Source: Actinopolymorpha singaporensis
GTDB taxonomy: Bacteria; Actinomycetota; Actinomycetes; Propionibacteriales; Actinopolymorphaceae
NCBI RefSeq assembly: GCF_900104745.1
Contig: NZ_LT629732.1
Span: 5,567,981 to 5,631,980 of the forward strand
Reading direction: 5' to 3'
Length of the DNA stretch: 64,000 nucleotides
Shown here: piece after piece, positions 58,529 through 64,000 of the stretch
Layout: each line of letters opens with the position of its first letter
Numbering within the stretch: the first letter of the stretch is position 1
The notes under the pieces: model-generated
Told to the model about the DNA's origin: nothing
What the model saw: the letters and a program-made list of their open reading frames with translations, nothing else
The model's database searches: none
Position numbers and translations under genes: made by a program

Positions 58529-60247
58529 TCAGCCCAGGGCGCGGCCCACCGCGAGCTTGCGGGTGTCCGGCGCGAGCAGCCGCTCGGCGTCGGCGCCCAG
58601 GTCGTCCGGCTTGGTCTGCGACTCGCGTTCGGCGGCCACCCGGGCCTGGTAGACCTCGACCTCGTTACGGGTGCGCGCCTCGTCCCAGCCGAGCACGTCC
58701 GCGACGAGTTCGGCCGCGGGCTGGGCGGACTCCGTGCCCCGGTGCGGCGTCTCGATGGAGATCCGGGTGCGCCGGGCGAGTACGTCGTCCAGGTGCACCG
58801 CCGCCTCGTGGGTGGCGGCGTACCTCGCCTCCACCCGGAGGTACTCCCCCGCGCCGGGCAGCGGCTCCAGCAACGTCGGGTCGTCCTGGGCCAGCGCCAT
58901 CAGCTCGTCCACCATCGAGCCGTACCGGTCCAGCAGCCGCTGCATCCGCCACACCGGAAGCCCGCGGTCCTCGGCCAGCCGGTCCACCTGGTTGATCAGC
59001 GCGTGGTAGCCCTCCGCCCCGACCAGCGGGACGTGCTCGGTCACCGACGGCGGCAACGAGTTCCCGAGGTCGGGCCGGGCCGCGTCGATCGCGTCCTTGG
59101 CCATCACGCGGTACGTGGTGTACTTCCCGCCGGCGATCGACACCAGGCCGGGCAGCGGCCGGGCCACCGCGTGCTCCCGGGACAGCTGGCTGGTCTGCTC
59201 GGACTCCCCGGCCAGCAGCGGCCGCAGCCCGGCGTACACACCCTCGATGTCGTTGTGCGTGAGCGGCACCGACAGGACCTCGTTGACGTGGGCGAGGATG
59301 TAGTCGATGTCGGCCCGGCTGGCGGCAGGGTGGGCGCGGTCGAGGTTCCAGTCGGTGTCGGTGGTGCCGATGATCCAGTGGTTGCCCCACGGGATGACGA
59401 ACAGCACCGAGCGTTCGGTGCGAAGGATCAGCCCGACCTCGGAGGCGATCCGGTCACGTGGCACCAGGACGTGCACGCCCTTCGAGGCCCGCACGCGGAA
59501 CCGTCCCCGCCCGCCGGTGAGGCGCTGCAGGTCGTCGGTCCACACCCCGGTCGCGTTGATGACGGCCTTCGCCCGGATCGTGGTCGTCGCGCCGGAGTCG
59601 ACGTCTCGTACTTCCGCGCCGACCACCCGGCCGCCCTCGTGCAGGAAACCGGTCACCTCGCTGGAGTTGCGGACCGCGGCGCCGTAGCGGGCGGCGGTGC
59701 GCACCACCGTCAGGGTGTGGCGGGCGTCGTCGGCCTGCGCGTCGTAGTAACTCACCGCGCCGACCAGCGCGTCCTGGCGGAGTCCGGGGCTCAGCTTGAG
59801 TGCGCCGGTCCGGCTGAGGTGCCGGTGTGCGGGCACCGACCGGCCGCGGCCCATGGTGTCGTAGAGGATCAGGCCGGCGCCGACGTACGGGCGTTCCCAC
59901 AGCCGGTGCTGCAGCGGGTAGAGGAACCGCACCGGCTTGACGAGGTGCGGCGCGATCCGGGTGAGCATGAGTTCGCGTTCGCGCAGCGCCTCGGCGACCA
60001 GTCCGAAGTTCAGCTGCTCGAGGTAGCGCAGGCCGCCGTGGAAGAGCTTGCTGGACCGGCTGGACGTGCCGCTGGCGAAGTCGCGCGCCTCGACCAGCGC
60101 GGTGTTCAGCCCGCGGGTCACCGCGTCCAGCGCGGAGCCGGCACCGGTCACGCCGCCACCCACCACGAGTACGTCGAACTGCTCGGCACCGAACCGGTCC
60201 CAGGCCTCGGCGCGTTGCTGCGGGCCCAACTTCCCGGAACTACTCAC
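58529..60247 (-). CDS. glpD: Glycerol-3-phosphate dehydrogenase
   Basis: FAD-dependent, quinone-linked oxidation of sn-glycerol-3-phosphate to dihydroxyacetone phosphate at the membrane. 572 residues from a GTG at 60247, six bases after GAGGAG; a TTG two codons upstream is also open. The Rossmann FAD motif VLVVGGGVTGAGSALDAVTRGL is followed by SSRSSKLFHGGLRYLEQ, the family hallmark. SIAGGKYTTYRVMAKDA and the C-terminal domain with cap helices complete it. It is divergent from glpF-glpK with 218 bases of shared control region, in which I could not identify a GlpR/GylR-type operator. Confidence 0.96.
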   Translation of the reverse strand: MSSSGKLGPQQRAEAWDRFGAEQFDVLVVGGGVTGAGSALDAVTRGLNTALVEARDFASGTSSRSSKLFHGGLRYLEQLNFGLVAEALRERELMLTRIAPHLVKPVRFLYPLQHRLWERPYVGAGLILYDTMGRGRSVPAHRHLSRTGALKLSPGLRQDALVGAVSYYDAQADDARHTLTVVRTAARYGAAVRNSSEVTGFLHEGGRVVGAEVRDVDSGATTTIRAKAVINATGVWTDDLQRLTGGRGRFRVRASKGVHVLVPRDRIASEVGLILRTERSVLFVIPWGNHWIIGTTDTDWNLDRAHPAASRADIDYILAHVNEVLSVPLTHNDIEGVYAGLRPLLAGESEQTSQLSREHAVARPLPGLVSIAGGKYTTYRVMAKDAIDAARPDLGNSLPPSVTEHVPLVGAEGYHALINQVDRLAEDRGLPVWRMQRLLDRYGSMVDELMALAQDDPTLLEPLPGAGEYLRVEARYAATHEAAVHLDDVLARRTRISIETPHRGTESAQPAAELVADVLGWDEARTRNEVEVYQARVAAERESQTKPDDLGADAERLLAPDTRKLAVGRALG

Positions 60248-60465
60248 AACCAACTCCTCAGGCGATACGTGGACAGCGGACTCAAACGGACACCTGCCGG
60301 CCCCGATATCCGGGAATCACGCAGGATCGCAGAAGTCGGGGAGTTTCGCGACAACCAGTGCGACGGCGGGCAGGATCGGGCCGGGACGGTCGGTCGGCTC
60401 GTGGTCCTCGAGCACCGCTCGGTCACCGCAGCTTGTCGCGCGCCACCGCCCGGAGGGGTCCATCG

Positions 60466-61188
60466 ATGTGGACGATCGTCGTCTCGGAGACGCTGGGGAC
60501 GATGATGCTGACCCTGCTGGGTTGTTCGGTGGCGGCGAACGTGCGGCTGAGGAACACCTTCGGTCATCAGGGCGGCTGGTTGCTGGTCAGCCTCGGCTGG
60601 GGCCTCGGCATCTTCGTCGGCGTGTACGTCGCGTTCGCCAGCGGCGCGCATCTGAACCCCGCAGTGACGTTCGGCATCCTCGTCGACGGTGCGCCGAGCT
60701 TCGCGCCGGGCATCCCGGTGACGCCCCTGAACACCCTCGCGTACCTGGTCGGGGAGTTCCTCGGCGCGTTCGTCGGTGCGGTGCTGTGCTTTCTGGCGTA
60801 CCGGCTGCACTTCGAACACAGCGAGGTCGGAGCCGACAAGCTGGCGGTCTTCGCCACCGCGCCTCGTTATCGTGCCTACGCATGGAACGTCGTGACCGAG
60901 GCGATCGCGACCTTCGTCCTGGTCTACGTCGTTCTGGTGTTCGGGCGAACGCCGTCGGGGCTCGGCCCGCTGGCCGTGGCGCTGGTGGTCGTGGGGATCG
61001 GCGTCTGCCTGGGCGGCCCGACCGGCTTCGCGATCAACCCCGCCCGCGACCTCGGTCCACGCTTCGCCCATGCGGTTCTTCCTATCAAAGGCAAGGGCGA
61101 GAGCGACTGGCCGTACGCCTGGGTGCCGGTGGTGGCGCCGCTGGTCGGAGGCCTCGTCGCGGGGCTGCTCGCCCGGGCCGCGTCCTGA
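60466..61188 (+). CDS. glpF: Glycerol facilitator / aquaporin
   Basis: Membrane channel of the MIP family. 240 residues from an ATG at 60466 (MWTIVVSETLGTMMLTLLG) with GGAGGGG seven bases upstream; a longer frame above has no similarity. Six helices and the two pore half-loops HLNPAVT (NPA 64-66) and AINPARDLGPR (NPA 191-193, with the extra Asp195 characteristic of glycerol-type channels). The neighbour glpK supports glycerol as substrate. Confidence 0.95.
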   Translation: MWTIVVSETLGTMMLTLLGCSVAANVRLRNTFGHQGGWLLVSLGWGLGIFVGVYVAFASGAHLNPAVTFGILVDGAPSFAPGIPVTPLNTLAYLVGEFLGAFVGAVLCFLAYRLHFEHSEVGADKLAVFATAPRYRAYAWNVVTEAIATFVLVYVVLVFGRTPSGLGPLAVALVVVGIGVCLGGPTGFAINPARDLGPRFAHAVLPIKGKGESDWPYAWVPVVAPLVGGLVAGLLARAAS

Positions 61189-61275
61189 CATGCCACCTCC
61201 CCACCAGGCCCCGGCCCACCTACGCCGGTTCTACGTACGCTACCCCCGCACCCTTCCAACCCAGTGGGAGCTCAC

Positions 61276-62790
61276 ATGACCGACTACGTCGCAGCGATCG
61301 ACCAGGGAACGACCAGCACCCGGTGCATGATCTTCGACCATGCGGGCCAGGTCGTGAGCGTGCACCAACTGGAGCACGAACAGATCTTCCCGCGCGCGGG
61401 TTGGGTCGAACACAACGCCGAGGAGATCTGGCGCAACACCCGGCAGGCCGCGGCCGGCGCGCTGGCAGGCGCCGACCTCACCGCCACCAACGTGGCCGCG
61501 GTCGGCATCACCAACCAGCGGGAGACGGCCCTGGTGTGGGATCGCGCGACGGGCAAGCCGGTCTACAACGCGATCGTGTGGCAGGACACCCGTACCGACC
61601 GGATCTGTGAGCAGCTCGGGGCGCTCGGCGGCGGCGCCGAGCGCTACCGCGATCGCACCGGCCTCCCGCTCGCGACGTACTTCTCCGGTCCCAAGGTGCG
61701 CTGGATCCTGGACAACGTGGAGGGTGTCCGCGAACGCGCCGAACGCGGCGAGCTGATGTTCGGCACGATGGACAGCTGGTTGCTGTGGAACATGACCGGT
61801 GGCACCGACGGCGGCCTGCACATCACCGACGTGACGAACGCGTCCCGGACGATGCTGATGGACATCGCCACCCTGCGCTGGGACGAGAACATCGCCGAGG
61901 AGATGGGCATCCCGATGTCGATGCTGCCGGAGATCCGGCCGTCGTCGCAGGTGTACGCCGAGGGCCGGCGCGGCGGGTCGCTGCCCGGTGTGCCGATCGC
62001 CGGCATCCTCGGCGACCAGCAGGCGGCGACGTTCGGCCAGGCCTGCTTCGAGGTGGGTACGGCGAAGAACACCTACGGCACCGGCAACTTCCTGCTGCTG
62101 AACACCGGCACCGAACGCGTGATGAGCCAGAACGGCCTGATCACCACCGCCTGCTACCAGATCGGCGACAACGCACCCGTCTACGCACTGGAGGGGTCGA
62201 TCGCGGTCACCGGGTCGCTGGTGCAGTGGATCCGGGACAACCTCGGCCTGATCAGCCGGGCGGAGGAGATCGAGACGCTGGCGCGTTCGGTGGACGACAA
62301 CGGCGGCGCGTACTTCGTCCCGGCGTTCTCGGGGCTGTTCGCGCCGTACTGGCGTTCCGACGCCCGGGGCGCCCTGGTCGGCCTGACCCGCTACGTCAAC
62401 AAGGGCCACATCGCCCGCGCCGTCCTGGAGGCCACGGCGTACCAGACCCGCGAGGTCGTCGACGCGATGAACGCCGACTCCGGCGTCGCCCTGACCGAGC
62501 TCAAGGTCGACGGCGGCATGGTGGTCAACGAACTTCTGATGCAGTTCCAGTCCGACATCCTCGACGTACCGGTGGTCCGCCCGCAGGTCGCCGAGACCAC
62601 CGCGCTCGGCGCGGCGTACGCGGCGGGTCTGGCCGTCGGCTACTGGTCCGGCGAGGACGACCTGCGCCGCAACTGGCAGGAGGACAAGCGCTGGACGCCG
62701 AAGATGGACGTCAAGATGCGCGAGCGTGACTACGCGCGCTGGAAGAAGGCAGTCACCCGGACGTTCGACTGGGTGGACGACGAGGACTGA
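61276..62790 (+). CDS. glpK: Glycerol kinase
   Basis: ATP-dependent phosphorylation of glycerol, trapping it in the cell. 504 residues from an ATG at 61276 with GGGAG five bases upstream. Signature motifs of FGGY kinases: [55 protein letters not shown] and the phosphate motif [13 protein letters not shown]. 87 bases after glpF, on the same transcript. With glpD it forms a complete glycerol to dihydroxyacetone-phosphate route. Confidence 0.97.
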   Translation: MTDYVAAIDQGTTSTRCMIFDHAGQVVSVHQLEHEQIFPRAGWVEHNAEEIWRNTRQAAAGALAGADLTATNVAAVGITNQRETALVWDRATGKPVYNAIVWQDTRTDRICEQLGALGGGAERYRDRTGLPLATYFSGPKVRWILDNVEGVRERAERGELMFGTMDSWLLWNMTGGTDGGLHITDVTNASRTMLMDIATLRWDENIAEEMGIPMSMLPEIRPSSQVYAEGRRGGSLPGVPIAGILGDQQAATFGQACFEVGTAKNTYGTGNFLLLNTGTERVMSQNGLITTACYQIGDNAPVYALEGSIAVTGSLVQWIRDNLGLISRAEEIETLARSVDDNGGAYFVPAFSGLFAPYWRSDARGALVGLTRYVNKGHIARAVLEATAYQTREVVDAMNADSGVALTELKVDGGMVVNELLMQFQSDILDVPVVRPQVAETTALGAAYAAGLAVGYWSGEDDLRRNWQEDKRWTPKMDVKMRERDYARWKKAVTRTFDWVDDED

Positions 62791-62868
62791 TCCGCCGGCA
62801 CGTTCTCCCCGGCACCCTCCGGCTGTCAATCCGGGGTTGTCGCGAGGCAAGGCGGGGTTGCGCCGCGG

Positions 62869-63465
62869 TCACCACCGGCCGCGGTGCACCACCTGCTCCG
62901 CACCGCGCCGGCCGCGCCGCAGCGACGGCGAACGCCGGTCCGGCGCGCGGTGCCCGAGGGCGACCACGCCGATCGGTTGGTGGTCCTCCGGTACGCCGAA
63001 CTCCGTACGGAACGCCGGGATGCGTTCGGGCGGGATGCCGAAGAAGCAGGCGCCGAGGCCCTCGTCGGTGACGGTGAGGAGCATCAGCAGCGCGGCCATG
63101 CCGGTGTCGATGTGCCAGTACGGCACGGGCCACCGTGACTCGTCCTGGTCGGTCCAGCCCTTGTCGGGCTCGGCGTAGCGCTCGAGATAGGCACGCTTGC
63201 ACGACAGCGGCACCACCAGCACCGGCGCCCGGCGCAGGCCCTGCGACCAGGAGTCGGTGCCGGCCCCCTCCGGCGTGGTGGCGGCCCAGAAGCGCTCGAC
63301 GGCGGCCGGCTGGTCCAGCACCAGGAACCCCCAGCCCTGGCTGAAGCCGGCGGACGGGGCGTGCAGCGCGTTGTCCAGGATGCGTTCGACCACGGCCGGG
63401 TCCACGGGGCGGGGGTCGAAGTTGCGCACCATCCGGCGGCGGCGTACGACGTCTGCGAATTCCAT
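62869..63465 (-). CDS. Nitroreductase-family oxidoreductase
   Basis: FMN-dependent NAD(P)H oxidoreductase of the nitroreductase fold. 198 residues from an ATG at 63465 (MEFADVVRRRRMVRNFDPRPVD); an ATG four codons earlier (63477) is also possible. The RRRRMVRNF phosphate-binding motif, the LHAPSAGFSQGWGFLVL flavin motif, and GMAALLMLLTVTDEGLGACFFGIP are as expected. The last 25 residues are Arg-rich and variable. The physiological substrate is unknown. It is divergent from the hydrolase gene. Confidence 0.9.
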   Translation of the reverse strand: MEFADVVRRRRMVRNFDPRPVDPAVVERILDNALHAPSAGFSQGWGFLVLDQPAAVERFWAATTPEGAGTDSWSQGLRRAPVLVVPLSCKRAYLERYAEPDKGWTDQDESRWPVPYWHIDTGMAALLMLLTVTDEGLGACFFGIPPERIPAFRTEFGVPEDHQPIGVVALGHRAPDRRSPSLRRGRRGAEQVVHRGRW

Positions 63466-63566
63466 GCCCGCCAGCATGGCCCACCCCGCCGGGCGCGCCG
63501 GACGAGGGCGTGGAACACGCCCTGGGGCCTCGACCCGCCCGGAGCGCGGTCGGGAAGAATGCCGCC

Positions 63567-64000
63567 ATGACCGACCTGCGGATCAGTTTCGTCGGCGACT
63601 CCTACACCGCCGGGGTGGGCGACCCCGAGGGGCTCGGCTGGGTGGGGCGGGTCGCCCGGGAGACGTTGCGCAGGGGCCGGGACCTCACGTTCTACAACCT
63701 GGGAATCCGCCGGGACACCTCACGCGACGTCCAGGCACGGTTCGCCGGCGAGATCGGGTCGCGCCTGGCCGCGGGCTGTGACAACCGGGTCGTCTTGTCC
63801 TTCGGGACCAACGACACCGCGCCTGACGAACGCGGCGACGGGTCCGAGCGGGTGCCGAGCGCCGGCACTCTGGCCGTGCTGGCCGACCTGCTCGAGTGGA
63901 CCCGGCGGCGGGGTCTGCTCACGTTCGTGGTCGGCCCGCCCGCGCTGACCGACGACACCCGGAACGAGCGGCTGCTGGCACTGACCGTGCTGATGGGGGA
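63567..64000 (+). CDS. SGNH/GDSL hydrolase (3' end beyond window)
   Basis: Serine esterase of the GDSL/SGNH type. The first 144 codons are seen from an ATG at 63567; the gene leaves the window. Block I is ISFVGDSYTAGVGD with nucleophile Ser12; block III is LSFGTNDTAPD (the G-x-N oxyanion residues). The remainder, including the catalytic Asp/His, is not visible. No signal peptide, so it acts in the cytoplasm. Confidence 0.9.
   Translation, partial: MTDLRISFVGDSYTAGVGDPEGLGWVGRVARETLRRGRDLTFYNLGIRRDTSRDVQARFAGEIGSRLAAGCDNRVVLSFGTNDTAPDERGDGSERVPSAGTLAVLADLLEWTRRRGLLTFVVGPPALTDDTRNERLLALTVLMG

Noticed and set aside
60248-60465. GlpR/GylR operator between glpD and glpF
   Set aside because: I searched for clear dyads and found only a short GATATC-centred one (CCGATATCCGG) without support. 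The region must be regulatory, but no site can be named.
1-64000. tRNA genes, rRNA, riboswitches, insertion sequences or prophage
   Set aside because: No cloverleaf-like sequences, transposase motifs or phage genes were recognised by reading. A covariance-model scan would be the decisive check and could not be run.

Overview
This window is a chromosomal stretch from a high-GC actinobacterium. Coding is dense, GTG and TTG starts are common, third codon positions are almost all G or C, and the gene order hflX - dapF - miaA ... miaB - gluABCD - rny ... recX - recA - DUF3046 is the classical actinobacterial recA/miaB/miaA neighbourhood. The accessory content (GH38 alpha-mannosidase, LacI and GntR regulators, wall-teichoic-acid-like genes) would fit Propionibacteriales of the Actinopolymorpha/Kribbella type, but the genus cannot be fixed from the sequence alone. 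I saw no rRNA, tRNA, insertion sequence, prophage or CRISPR array.

Layout. (1) 1-9032 is core: hflX (cut by the window edge), an enolase-superfamily dehydratase on the opposite strand, dapF, a secreted gamma-glutamyltranspeptidase lodged between dapF and miaA, miaA, a class III dioxygenase-fold protein and a small membrane protein. (2) 9178-22968 is a carbohydrate/organic-acid block that separates miaA from miaB: an LldR-like regulator coupled to an L-lactate dehydrogenase, a LacI regulator with a GH38 alpha-mannosidase preceded by a CebR-like operator, a PIG-A-like GT4 glycosyltransferase divergent from a PIG-L deacetylase and a UPF0104 flippase-like protein, and a two-gene operon (Gfo/Idh/MocA oxidoreductase plus a GH65-like catalytic protein) behind a second LacI-type palindrome. 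(3) 22984-33846 returns to core: miaB, the gluABCD glutamate uptake operon, ribonuclease Y, an Eis-like acetyltransferase, recX, recA with an SOS box, and DUF3046.

(4) 34168-51138 is a cell-surface glycopolymer locus: two paralogous GT2 glycosyltransferases flank two paralogous membrane-anchored TagF-like polyol-phosphate transferases and a fused cytidylyltransferase/SDR enzyme that looks like a CDP-ribitol synthase. Next come a dTDP-rhamnose set (rfbC, then rfbA-rfbB-rfbD on the other strand) and a methyltransferase, with a small XRE/SnoaL regulatory pair inserted. The edge of this locus against the recA region carries a truncated rubrerythrin-like fragment, which may mark an old insertion scar. 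(5) 51308-64000 holds a SigE-family sigma factor overlapping a membrane-anchored propeller-like protein, the large Lhr helicase, the glycerol regulon (glpD divergent from glpF-glpK), a nitroreductase and the start of an SGNH hydrolase.

Two general features stand out. Many genes are translationally coupled by ATGA/GTGA overlaps. There is also an unusual density of short tandem repeats (10-26 bp units), several in frame at or near gene ends and one forming almost all of a 28-codon ORF between rfbA and rfbB. Several perfect hairpins mark transcription units, and good operator candidates precede the lactate, mannosidase, oxidoreductase, XRE and recA genes.
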